From: Aquificota bacterium
Lineage (GTDB): Bacteria > Aquificota > Aquificia > Aquificales > Hydrogenothermaceae
Length of the DNA stretch: 17,826 nucleotides
Assembly: GCA_013153295.1 (NCBI GenBank)
Contig: JAADEV010000135.1
Location: forward strand, 1 to 17,826
Reading direction: 5' to 3'
Shown here: piece after piece, positions 7,817 through 14,677 of the stretch
How the letters are laid out: every line of letters begins with the position of its first letter
How positions within the stretch are numbered: the first letter of the stretch is position 1
Program-made: the position numbers and the translations under genes
The notes under the pieces: model-generated
What the model was told of the DNA's origin: nothing
What the model saw: the letters and a program-made list of their open reading frames with translations, nothing else
Databases searched by the model: none

Positions 7817-8230
7817 ATGGATATACCACAGGTTTATATTGGCGAAAGGCTGTATTCACTGGACAGTATACTGGAAAGCTACAAAGACAAAACAGCAGGG
7901 GCAGTTGATATATTCATAGGGATACCAAGGTCAGCCCCAGAAGACGGGGATATAAAAGAGCTGTTTTACGAAGCCTACACAACAATGGCAGAAAAGGTAA
8001 TAAAAGAGATTATCCAAGAAGCAATAGACAAGTTTGGACTAAAACACGCTGTAGTCCACCACAGAACAGGTAGCGTCCCTGTAAAAGAGCCTTCCTTTAT
8101 AGTGGTTGTGTGGGCAGGACACAGACAGGAAGCCTTTGAAGGTTGCAGGTATATAGTGGACGAAACAAAGGCAAGGGCACCTATCTGGAAAAAAGAGGTG
8201 TTCCTCTCAGGACAGGAAAACTGGAAATAA
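7817..8230 (+). CDS. moaE: Molybdopterin synthase catalytic subunit MoaE
   Basis: The large subunit of molybdopterin synthase, which with MoaD inserts dithiolene sulfurs into precursor Z (cPMP) to make molybdopterin in the cytoplasm. Family landmarks are FIGIPR, LFYEAY, VVHHRTGSVPV, WAGHRQEAFEGCRY and DETKARAPIWKKE. K118 and K125 match the E. coli catalytic pair K119 and K126 within one position. The start is chosen as ATG 7817 because AGGGG lies eight bases upstream. An upstream in-frame ATG at 7799, overlapping the stop of the previous gene, lacks an RBS but would add six residues. No moaD or other cofactor gene is in the window, so MoaD must come from elsewhere. Confidence 0.9.
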   Translation: MDIPQVYIGERLYSLDSILESYKDKTAGAVDIFIGIPRSAPEDGDIKELFYEAYTTMAEKVIKEIIQEAIDKFGLKHAVVHHRTGSVPVKEPSFIVVVWAGHRQEAFEGCRYIVDETKARAPIWKKEVFLSGQENWK

Positions 8231-8239
8231 AGGGGAAAA

Positions 8240-9415
8240 ATGGGAAAGTTAAGGTTTTTAACAGCAGGGGAAAGCCACGGACAGGCTTTAGTATCAATAA
8301 TAGAAGGTATACCATCAAACTTGGAAATAACCAGTGATTACATAAACCACCACCTTGCAAGGAGACAGGTTGGATACGGTCGTGGCGGTAGAATGAAAAT
8401 AGAAAAGGACAAAGTGGAGATACTCTCTGGGGTAAGGTTTGGAAAAACCATAGGTTCACCTATAACACTTATGATAAAGAACAAAGACTGGGAAAACTGG
8501 ACAGATATAATGTCCCCAGAGGGAGAGCCTACAGACAAAAGGGAGATTACCAACCCAAGGCCGGGACACGCCGACCTGTGGGGAGGTATAAAATACGGCT
8601 TTCAAGATTTAAGGAATGTCCTTGAAAGGGCAAGTGCAAGGGAAACAGCCAGTAGGGTGGCTGTAGGTTCTGTATGTAGAAAGCTACTTGAAGATGTGGG
8701 AATAAAAATAGGCAGTTATGTAGTATCCATTGGAGGGCTGTCTTTAGCAGATAAAATACAGGATATACCACTTGAAGAAAGGTTTGAAAGGGCAGAGCAG
8801 TCTGAGTTAAGAACACCTATCCCTGAAGAAGATTACAGATTTAAAGAGATAATAGACAAAGCTAAAGAAGAAGGGGAAAGTTTAGGTGGTGTATTTGAGG
8901 TTTTTGCTACAGGGGTTCCAATAGGGTTAGGTTCGTATGTCCAGTGGGATAGGAGACTTGACGGAAAGATTGCACAGGCTTTTATGGGTATACAGGCAAT
9001 AAAAGGTGTTGAAATAGGGGAAGGTTTCTCAGTGGCAGATAAACTCGGTTCACAGGCACACGACGAAATATTCTGGGAGGAAGGGAAGGGCTACTACCAC
9101 AAAACAAACAGGGCTGGCGGTATAGAAGGAGGAATGACAACTGGAGAACCTATTATCGTCAGAGCGGCGATGAAGCCTATCCCAACATTAATGAGAAAAA
9201 AATCATTACACTCAGTTAACATAAGGACAAAACAGCCCTTTGATGCGGCTAAAGAAAGGTCAGACATTACAGCTGTCCCAGCGGCGGCGGTTGTAGGTGA
9301 GGCTATGCTGTCTATAGTCTTAGCAGATGCCCTACTTGAAAAGTTTGGAAACGACAACTGGGAAGAGATAAAAGAAAGAGTAGAAGAATACCGCCGTTAT
9401 ACTAAACAGTTTTAG
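8240..9415 (+). CDS. aroC: Chorismate synthase
   Basis: Converts 5-enolpyruvylshikimate 3-phosphate to chorismate using reduced FMN as cofactor, the last shikimate-pathway step. The signature blocks are GESHGQALVSIIEGIP (about residues 11-26), GRGGRMKIEKD, NPRPGHADLWG, RASARETASRVAVG, TNRAGGIEGGMTTGEPI, and RSDITAVPAAAVVGEAM near the C terminus. The length of 391 aa is typical of the longer bacterial form. GGGG lies five bases before the ATG. It starts 9 bases after moaE and is the last gene before a clear promoter for the ATP synthase genes. I see no strong terminator behind it, only weak AGTT/AACT repeats. Confidence 0.98.
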   Translation: MGKLRFLTAGESHGQALVSIIEGIPSNLEITSDYINHHLARRQVGYGRGGRMKIEKDKVEILSGVRFGKTIGSPITLMIKNKDWENWTDIMSPEGEPTDKREITNPRPGHADLWGGIKYGFQDLRNVLERASARETASRVAVGSVCRKLLEDVGIKIGSYVVSIGGLSLADKIQDIPLEERFERAEQSELRTPIPEEDYRFKEIIDKAKEEGESLGGVFEVFATGVPIGLGSYVQWDRRLDGKIAQAFMGIQAIKGVEIGEGFSVADKLGSQAHDEIFWEEGKGYYHKTNRAGGIEGGMTTGEPIIVRAAMKPIPTLMRKKSLHSVNIRTKQPFDAAKERSDITAVPAAAVVGEAMLSIVLADALLEKFGNDNWEEIKERVEEYRRYTKQF

Positions 9416-9430
9416 TTTGAACTGAACTTT

Positions 9431-9439
9431 TGCTATAAT
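9431..9439 (+). promoter_or_regulatory. Extended -10 promoter for the ATP synthase Fo genes
   Basis: TG-C-TATAAT is a perfect extended -10 element, located 16 bases after the aroC stop and about 40-50 bases before atpB. The hexamer 17 bases upstream (TTTAGT, 9411-9416) is a poor -35, as is usual for extended -10 promoters. The leader contains a short inverted repeat, GTTTGT at 9447-9452 and ACAAAC at 9459-9464. Confidence 0.7.
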
Positions 9440-9469
9440 AATTAAAGTTTGTGAAAAAACAAACCTAAT

Positions 9470-9474
9470 GGAGG
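9470..9474 (+). promoter_or_regulatory. Ribosome binding site that decides the atpB start
   Basis: GGAGG here is five bases before an in-frame TTG at 9480. The in-frame ATG at 9468 overlaps this Shine-Dalgarno and has none of its own upstream, where the sequence is A-rich. TTG with GGAGG is also the arrangement at rseP. Confidence 0.6.
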
Positions 9475-9479
9475 AAACT

Positions 9480-10115
9480 TTGGAAGGACTTCACACCACC
9501 CATATAGTAATGGCACTGATAGCCTTAGTGGTAGTCCCTTTACTCTTTAAAACATTTGCAAAAAAACCGTCCTTAATCCCAACACGGATACAGAACCTTT
9601 TTGAGATGTATATAGAGTTTGTTGACAATATGTTAAAGGAACAGATGGGTAAAGAGGGAAGGAAGTTCTTCCCATTAGTAGGTGGATTAGGGCTGTTTAT
9701 ATTCTTCGGCAACCTAATGGGAATGATACCGGGATTTGAAAGTTATACAGCTAACATAAACACAACACTGGCACTTGCATTACTTGTTTTTGTCCTTTAC
9801 AACTACTTAGGGTTTAAAAAACACGGGATTGGATACCTAAAACACTTTATGGGACCAATACCTGCGGCGGCACCGATATTCTTCATAATAGAGCTTATAT
9901 CCCACCTTAGCAGACCTGTAACACTGGCACTCCGTCTGTTTGCAAATATGACAGGTGGGGAGCTTATTACAGTAGTTCTAATAATGCTTGTTCCTTTACT
10001 TGTTCCACTGCCAATAATGGTTGTTCACCTGATAGCAGTATTTTTACAGACATATGTATTTATGATACTAACAACAGTTTATATAGCAGGTGCAATAACC
10101 GACGAAGCCCACTAA
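9480..10115 (+). CDS. atpB: ATP synthase subunit a (Fo, proton channel)
   Basis: The membrane stator subunit that forms the two proton half-channels against the c-ring. Several strongly hydrophobic segments are visible. The essential stator arginine is in LALRLFANMTGGELI (R152 from the TTG start). EPS-type family residues are replaced by FFIIELISHLSRPVTLAL, and HLIAVFLQTYVFMILTTVYI forms the last helix. It has 211 aa from TTG 9480, or 215 from ATG 9468. This is short compared with E. coli (271) but normal for compact thermophile versions. A dedicated promoter lies upstream, and a UspA-fold gene and then atpE follow after 12 and 28 bases. The F1 genes and the b subunits are not in the window, so the ATP synthase operon is split. 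Confidence 0.95.
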   Translation: MEGLHTTHIVMALIALVVVPLLFKTFAKKPSLIPTRIQNLFEMYIEFVDNMLKEQMGKEGRKFFPLVGGLGLFIFFGNLMGMIPGFESYTANINTTLALALLVFVLYNYLGFKKHGIGYLKHFMGPIPAAAPIFFIIELISHLSRPVTLALRLFANMTGGELITVVLIMLVPLLVPLPIMVVHLIAVFLQTYVFMILTTVYIAGAITDEAH

Positions 10116-10127
10116 GGAGAGAACTAA

Positions 10128-10523
10128 ATGGAAATAAAAAAGGTTTTAGTTTGTGTAGATTTAACACCTGTATCCCTAAAGGCGTTAGAATGGGCTAAAA
10201 TGATAGCAGAAAAGTTTTCAGCGGAGCTTGTTGTCTTCCACGAGCTTGAAGATGTTTACACAATACTAAAAACAAGTGTATCCTTTGGTTTACCAGCGAT
10301 GCCAGACCTTAAAGAAAAGGAAGAAAAAAAGGTAATAGATAACCTAAAGCCATTACTTAAAGATATACAAACTGAATACAGGTTTTTAATAGAGGCAAAG
10401 GGAAAAACAGAAGATAGATTAGTGGAAATAACAGAGGAAGAAAAGCAGGATATTACAGTAATACCTACCGGCTATGAAAAGGTAATAACAAAGATTAACT
10501 CTCAGGTTTTAGTAATAAAGTAA
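10128..10523 (+). CDS. Small UspA-fold protein lacking the nucleotide-binding loop
   Basis: A 131-aa universal-stress-protein-like Rossmann-type domain. The N terminus [20 protein letters not shown] (residues 4-23, with D11) matches the UspA first strand and helix. The C terminus [24 protein letters not shown] (broken here as [11 protein letters not shown] plus [13 protein letters not shown]) matches the last two strands. In ATP-binding members the 'G-x2-G-x9-G-S/T' loop lies between them. Here about 13 residues are missing and only T-G-Y precedes the EKV helix. It probably does not bind ATP in the usual way. AAGGAG precedes the ATG. It sits 12 bases after atpB and 28 before atpE, so it should be made with the Fo subunits. 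A role in ATP synthase assembly or regulation is inference from position only. Confidence 0.75.
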   Translation: MEIKKVLVCVDLTPVSLKALEWAKMIAEKFSAELVVFHELEDVYTILKTSVSFGLPAMPDLKEKEEKKVIDNLKPLLKDIQTEYRFLIEAKGKTEDRLVEITEEEKQDITVIPTGYEKVITKINSQVLVIK

Positions 10524-10551
10524 AAAAATACAGAAGGAGGTTTTTACGGTA

Positions 10552-10905
10552 ATGAAGAGATACTCCACAGCTTTTCTGATGCTATTCTTAGTCGCAGGTG
10601 CTTTATCAGCGGCTTTAGCTTCTGACGGTTCTGACGCACTTGCCAGAGCTGTGTTCTACGGAGGTGTTGCCATCGGTGCTGGTGTAGCTATCGGTGCAGC
10701 AGCAGGAGGAGGTGCCGCAGGTTTAGGGAACGCTATTAGAGGTGTGTTAGAGGGAATGGCAAGAAACCCAAATATGGGTGGAAAGCTACTTACAACTATG
10801 TTTATCGGTATGGCACTTATAGAAACATTCGTTCTATACGGGCTACTGATTGCAATTATCTTCATCTTTACAGGAATATTTGACGGAAAGTTCTTAGGAC
10901 ACTAA
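10552..10905 (+). CDS. atpE: ATP synthase subunit c with N-terminal signal peptide
   Basis: Monomer of the rotating proteolipid c-ring. Residues 1-23 form a Sec-type signal peptide (basic start, hydrophobic core, ALA before S24), leaving a 94-residue mature hairpin. Helix 1 is Gly/Ala-rich (about 36-62), the polar loop is R71-N-P73 (equivalent to RQP), and helix 2 carries the ion-binding E91 in [14 protein letters not shown]92 and Y96 resemble part of the Na+ site, but the position of the Na+-type helix-1 glutamine is L58 when aligned on the A-R-x-P loop. Proton coupling is therefore more likely. A signal peptide on subunit c has been described for Aquifex aeolicus, which supports an Aquificota origin. 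AAGGAGG lies upstream with an 11-base spacer. A strong terminator follows. Confidence 0.95.
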   Translation: MKRYSTAFLMLFLVAGALSAALASDGSDALARAVFYGGVAIGAGVAIGAAAGGGAAGLGNAIRGVLEGMARNPNMGGKLLTTMFIGMALIETFVLYGLLIAIIFIFTGIFDGKFLGH

Positions 10906-10908
10906 GAT
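10880..10908 (+). promoter_or_regulatory. Candidate promoter for the rpmH operon inside the end of atpE
   Basis: TTGACG (10880-10885) and TAAGAT (10903-10908) are separated by exactly 17 bases. GATAAT overlaps at 10906-10911. A transcript from here would start about 10915 and carry the terminator hairpin in its leader. This is a sequence match only; the 3' coding end of atpE constrains part of it. Confidence 0.4.
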
Positions 10909-10930
10909 AATAAAATTTCCTTTCAAACCT

Positions 10931-10970
10931 AAGGGCGTGCATATTCCTATGTGCGCTCTTTTATTTTTTT
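10931..10970 (+). terminator. Intrinsic terminator between atpE and rpmH
   Basis: A 13-bp stem (10931-10943 with 10948-10960, three G-T wobble pairs) closes a TTCC loop and runs into TTTTATTTTTTT at 10959-10970. This is a textbook Rho-independent terminator for the Fo genes. The U-tract ends exactly where the rpmH Shine-Dalgarno AGGAGG begins (10971). Confidence 0.9.
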
Positions 10971-10983
10971 AGGAGGTTAGGTA

Positions 10984-11124
10984 ATGTCTGGAAAGATACA
11001 GAACAGGATTTCCAACAGAAAGAGAAAAAGAAGGTCTGGATTTTTAGCAAGGAAAAGGTCTAAATCTGGAAGGAGAATTTTAGCAAGGAGAAGGGCTAAA
11101 GGAAGAAAAAGACTGGCCGCATAA
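10984..11124 (+). CDS. rpmH: 50S ribosomal protein L34
   Basis: A 46-aa strongly basic protein. The conserved C-terminal part ILARRRAKGRKRLAA and the middle SNRKRKRRSGFLAR identify L34, a late-assembling 23S rRNA-binding protein of the large subunit. The N terminus (MSGKIQNRI) differs from the usual MKRTYQPS-type start. The ATG has AGGAGG with a seven-base spacer. It is the head of the classical rpmH-rnpA-yidD-yidC-mnmE cluster. The stop TAA is followed at once by the rnpA ATG (TAAATG), indicating translational coupling. Promoter position is uncertain because a strong terminator lies directly upstream. Confidence 0.95.
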   Translation: MSGKIQNRISNRKRKRRSGFLARKRSKSGRRILARRRAKGRKRLAA

Positions 11125-11448
11125 ATGGAAACCTTGCAAAACAGAGATGTTGTTTCTACACTTAAGGGCGGTCAGTCCCTTTCCTCAAAAAACATTATTT
11201 TTGTTTACAAAAAAAACAACACAGACTATCCAAGGTTTGCCTTTGTCGTTTCAAGGAAGTTTTCAAAAAAAGCAGTTGAAAGGAACAGGGCTAAAAGGCT
11301 TATGAGGGAAGCCCTAAGACTTTACGGGAACGACCTGAAAGGTGTTGGATATGATATTATACTTATACCTAAAAAAGGGCTACAAAACAAAAAAACCTAC
11401 CACCTAAAGGAAGATATTGAAAAAATTGCACAATGGCTAAAAAGTTAG
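11125..11448 (+). CDS. rnpA: Ribonuclease P protein component
   Basis: The protein subunit of RNase P, which assists the catalytic RNA (rnpB) in cutting the 5' leader from tRNA precursors. At 107 aa it has the family RNR motif within [18 protein letters not shown] (R53-N-R-A-K-R58) and the preceding strand [13 protein letters not shown]. The ATG directly follows the rpmH stop with no RBS of its own beyond sequence in rpmH, so coupling is likely. The 3' end overlaps yidD by 16 bases. Aquifex aeolicus lacks this protein and uses the small protein-only enzyme HARP, so a normal rnpA argues for a lineage that keeps RNA-based RNase P. Confidence 0.93.
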   Translation: METLQNRDVVSTLKGGQSLSSKNIIFVYKKNNTDYPRFAFVVSRKFSKKAVERNRAKRLMREALRLYGNDLKGVGYDIILIPKKGLQNKKTYHLKEDIEKIAQWLKS

Positions 11449-11642
11449 TTATCCAGATACTTAAGTTTTACCAGAGGTTTATATCACCACTTTACCCTGC
11501 AAGTTGCCGATACTACCCAACCTGTTCCAGTTATTCAATACAGGCGGTAGAAAAATACGGCATACTGAAAGGTTTACTTAAAAGTATCTGGAGGGTTTTA
11601 AGGTGTAATCCCTTCTCAAAAGGTGGGGTAGACTATCCATAA
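11433..11642 (+). CDS. yidD: Membrane protein insertion efficiency factor YidD
   Basis: A 69-aa protein with the family core [32 protein letters not shown] (residues 12-23 and 24-43, cysteines C25 and C31) and [17 protein letters not shown] at the end (C58). YidD associates with the inner membrane and helps YidC-dependent insertion. The ATG lies inside the end of rnpA and overlaps it by 16 bases in another frame, a usual arrangement in this cluster. No strong Shine-Dalgarno is seen. The C terminus stops soon after GGVD(Y)P, making it a short version. Confidence 0.93.
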   Translation: MAKKLVIQILKFYQRFISPLYPASCRYYPTCSSYSIQAVEKYGILKGLLKSIWRVLRCNPFSKGGVDYP

Positions 11643-11661
11643 GTAGAGAGGTGAAGGTTAG

Positions 11662-13299
11662 ATGAACAATCAGGAAGACTTACAGAAACGGATGCTTATA
11701 TTTTTCGGGGTTGTAGCAGGCTTAATGATAGCCTACACATTTTTCAGTGCTTACTTTTTCAAAACAGATACAAAAAATCAGACAGGAAACCAGCAACAGA
11801 TAACCCAAACAAACCAGCAAGAAAACGGCAATAACAACCAGTCGTCCAACCTTGGACAACAGCAGAGCCAACCACAACAGCAGGTATTATACACCCAAAC
11901 CGGTAGTTTTAACCTACTCCTTGACAGCAGAAGGGTAAAGGCAGATGATTTATCTGACACTGTAAAGGTTGACACACAGTTTGGTTATATCCAGTTTTCC
12001 AAAGTTGGAGGTAGGATAGTATCCATATATGTGGATAGATACAAAACAGATGTCATAGGTGAGTTTTCCAAAAGGAACAGAATATTCCCAACGGAGATAA
12101 TAACCACAGACCCCAATACAACAGCCTTAATAAACTTTTCAAAGTATCAGTTTAAACAGGAAGGAAACAGCTTTATTTTTACACTACAAAAAGGTGGTAT
12201 AACAGTTGAAAAAAGGTTTACCTTAAAGGACGCAGAGATTTACCTAAATATAACCACAAAGGGACTTGAAAAACACGGTGTAGCAATAATAAACGGTATA
12301 TCCCTTACAGGGACAGACAGTCCATTTGGACACTCTGGGGCTATAGTAAAAACAGACAAACAGCTTATAAAAATAGACCCTGACATAGAAAAGGAACAGG
12401 TTATAAGGGACAATATCCTATGGGCAGGGGAAGAGAATAAATACTTTATACAGATGGTAGCCTCAAAGGAAGGCTTTTCCACAACCCATATAATCCCTGT
12501 GGCAAAGGAAACAACAGTTGTTCTGTCTGAGATACCTGCCACAATGGAAGGGTTTTTCTTAGGAAGCCCAAAACTATACTTTATGTTAAAAGAGCTTACA
12601 GAAAAGTATCAGAAGGAATGGGGTAAAGACCTTGCCCTACAGGATACTGTAGACTTTGGTATATTTGGTATACTTGGAAAGCCTCTGTTCTATATACTAC
12701 ACTTCTTCTACAGCTTTACACACAACTGGGGTGTGGCAATAATACTCCTTACAGTTCTTATTAGAATTATATTCTTCCCGCTAAACCACAAATCCCTGAA
12801 AGCTATGAAAAAGATGGCAGACCTTGCCCCTGAGATAAAGAAGCTACAGAAGAAATACAAAGACGACCCACAGAAGCTACAGGAAGAAATGATGAAACTA
12901 TACGCGAAACACGGGGCAAATCCTATGTCAGGCTGTTTACCGATAATCGTCCAGATACCTGTATTTATTGCCCTTTACAATGTTTTAATGGTAAGTGTTG
13001 AGCTGAAAAATGCACCTTTTATACTGTGGATAGATGACCTATCCTCAAAAGACCCTTACTATATACTCCCAATACTAATGGGTCTGTCTATGGTAGCCCA
13101 GCAGTGGATAACCCCTTCCTCTGACAAAAACCAAAAGATGATTATGTATATAATGGCGGCTATATTCACATTTATGTTTATGAATTTCCCCTCTGGACTT
13201 GTTCTTTACTGGCTTACAAACAATATACTTGGGCTTATCCAAAGCTATATCATAAACAGAAAGTTAGGCAAAGGTGGGGAAAACAAAGACAAAAAGTAA
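11662..13299 (+). CDS. yidC: Membrane protein insertase YidC
   Basis: The inner-membrane insertase of the Oxa1/YidC family, acting alone or with SecYEG; ATP synthase subunit c is a classical client. One N-terminal helix (about residues 12-31) is followed by a Gln/Asn-rich stretch (39-74), the periplasmic beta-sandwich P1 domain (about 80-315) and the conserved five-helix core (about 330-535). In the core, the groove arginine R368 lies in LLTVLIRIIFFPL, the cytoplasmic coiled-coil hairpin is KKMADLAPEIKKLQKKYKDD, and GCLPIIVQIPVFIALY follows. The length of 545 aa is like E. coli (548). GAGGTG lies eight bases before the ATG. The usual next gene jag is missing and mnmE follows after 3 bases. 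Confidence 0.97.
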   Translation: MNNQEDLQKRMLIFFGVVAGLMIAYTFFSAYFFKTDTKNQTGNQQQITQTNQQENGNNNQSSNLGQQQSQPQQQVLYTQTGSFNLLLDSRRVKADDLSDTVKVDTQFGYIQFSKVGGRIVSIYVDRYKTDVIGEFSKRNRIFPTEIITTDPNTTALINFSKYQFKQEGNSFIFTLQKGGITVEKRFTLKDAEIYLNITTKGLEKHGVAIINGISLTGTDSPFGHSGAIVKTDKQLIKIDPDIEKEQVIRDNILWAGEENKYFIQMVASKEGFSTTHIIPVAKETTVVLSEIPATMEGFFLGSPKLYFMLKELTEKYQKEWGKDLALQDTVDFGIFGILGKPLFYILHFFYSFTHNWGVAIILLTVLIRIIFFPLNHKSLKAMKKMADLAPEIKKLQKKYKDDPQKLQEEMMKLYAKHGANPMSGCLPIIVQIPVFIALYNVLMVSVELKNAPFILWIDDLSSKDPYYILPILMGLSMVAQQWITPSSDKNQKMIMYIMAAIFTFMFMNFPSGLVLYWLTNNILGLIQSYIINRKLGKGGENKDKK

Positions 13300-13302
13300 G
13301 CT

Positions 13303-14649
13303 ATGTATGAAAAGGACACAATTGTAGCAAACGCTACCCCCCTTATCCCATCAGCAGTGGGTATTGTTAGGATAAGTGGGGGTGAAGCCCTTAATATAGG
13401 AAGGAAACTTTTTACCCTCCCTGAAGATATACAGGAAAGGAAAGCCTACTTTGGTAAAATCCTTGACGAAAAAGGTGAGGTGATAGATGAGGGGCTGTTT
13501 ATATACTTTAAAGCCCCTAAAAGTTTTACAGGGGAAGATGTGGTGGAGATATACCCCCACGGTAGTGTCCCGGTTATAAAAAAGATACTTTCCACAGCAG
13601 TTTACCACGGGGCAAGGATAGCAGAGGCGGGTGAGTTTACCAAAAGGGCATTTTTCAACGGAAAGATAGACCTTACACAGGCAGAGGCAATAGCCCAGCT
13701 TATAGAGGCAAAAACAGAAAAGGCATCTAAAGTTGCTGTTAACATACTTGAGGGGAAACTATCCCAGCAGGTTAACCAACTAAGGGACAGCCTTTTAGAG
13801 CTTGTTTCATTAATTGAGGCAGAGATAAACTTCCCTGAAGATGTTGAAGCGATAGACCAGCAAGTTATAACAGACAGGCTTACACAGGTAATAGAAGGTA
13901 TAGACAGACTTACAGCCACATACAAAAAGGGACAAATCTTAAACCAAGGGATAAAACTGGCAATAGTAGGTAAACCGAATGTAGGTAAATCATCACTTTT
14001 TAACGCCCTTGTTGGATACGAAAGGGCAATAGTATCAGATATAAAAGGAACAACAAGGGATTTTATAGAAGAAACCCTATCTATACAAGGAATACCTGTA
14101 AAACTACTTGACACTGCAGGAATAAGGGAAACACAGGACGAAATAGAAAAAATCGGGGTAGAAAGGAGCCTTGAGAAAATAAAAGAGGCGGATATTGTTA
14201 TCTTTGTTTTTGATGCATCACAGGGGGTAGATGAAGAGGATTTAAAAATATACCAGATGGTAAAGGAAAAAGACCCTATAGTAGTTGGAAACAAAGCAGA
14301 TTTACTTGATAAAACAGAAAAAAAGTATTATTTTAAGAATGTATTATTAGTCAGTAGTAAAACCTTAAAAAATATTAATCTGTTAGAAGAGGCTATTCTC
14401 AAAAAACTAAATCTGTTAGAGGAAGGGGATACGGAGGTTTATATAAACCTCAGACATTACGAACTTCTGAAAAAAGCGAAAGAAATCCTGATGAAAGTAT
14501 TGGAAAATCTACCTTACTACTTATCCCAAAAAGAGATACTTATGCTTGAAATAAGGGAAGCTGAAAAATACCTTGAGGAAATCACAGGTGAAATAACCAC
14601 AGAAGAAATCCTCGGTAGTATTTTTAGCAGATTTTGTATAGGTAAATAA
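13303..14649 (+). CDS. mnmE: tRNA modification GTPase MnmE (TrmE)
   Basis: With MnmG it makes the 5-carboxymethylaminomethyl group on wobble uridine of certain tRNAs, using a 5,10-methylene-THF-derived carbon. The N-terminal folate-binding domain starts [22 protein letters not shown]. The helical domain is split around a G domain with G1 loop G223-KPNVGKSS-231, the DTAG switch at 270-273 and NKAD at 330-333. The C-terminal FCIGK (444-448) carries the essential cysteine C445. The length of 448 aa is normal. The ATG lies 3 bases after the yidC stop with no Shine-Dalgarno, so coupled translation is likely. Near the end of the G domain, sequence encoding NLLEE occurs twice (about 14387 and 14410), a small internal repeat. 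Confidence 0.97.
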   Translation: MYEKDTIVANATPLIPSAVGIVRISGGEALNIGRKLFTLPEDIQERKAYFGKILDEKGEVIDEGLFIYFKAPKSFTGEDVVEIYPHGSVPVIKKILSTAVYHGARIAEAGEFTKRAFFNGKIDLTQAEAIAQLIEAKTEKASKVAVNILEGKLSQQVNQLRDSLLELVSLIEAEINFPEDVEAIDQQVITDRLTQVIEGIDRLTATYKKGQILNQGIKLAIVGKPNVGKSSLFNALVGYERAIVSDIKGTTRDFIEETLSIQGIPVKLLDTAGIRETQDEIEKIGVERSLEKIKEADIVIFVFDASQGVDEEDLKIYQMVKEKDPIVVGNKADLLDKTEKKYYFKNVLLVSSKTLKNINLLEEAILKKLNLLEEGDTEVYINLRHYELLKKAKEILMKVLENLPYYLSQKEILMLEIREAEKYLEEITGEITTEEILGSIFSRFCIGK

Positions 14650-14677
14650 AAAAACAAACAGGAGGTTTGGAAAGGCG

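Noticed and set aside
9408..9430. Possible terminator after aroC (AGTT/AACT repeats)
   Set aside because: Stems are only 4-5 bp, AT-rich, and the following T-run is four bases; it is not distinguishable from chance.
10822..10839. Na+-binding signature in subunit c (E-T and Y in helix 2)
   Set aside because: The helix-1 Gln required in characterised Na+ rings is Leu here, and the helix-2 Tyr also occurs in proton-driven rings.
13602..14294. A 230-codon minus-strand frame
   Set aside because: It is wholly antisense to mnmE, Ser/Ile-rich and without domain features; long antisense frames are common opposite genes with this codon use.
14387..14425. Direct repeat in mnmE as a mobile or tandem repeat
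   Set aside because: It is only about 12 bases repeated once, in frame and encoding NLLEE in a helix; it fits ordinary protein sequence.
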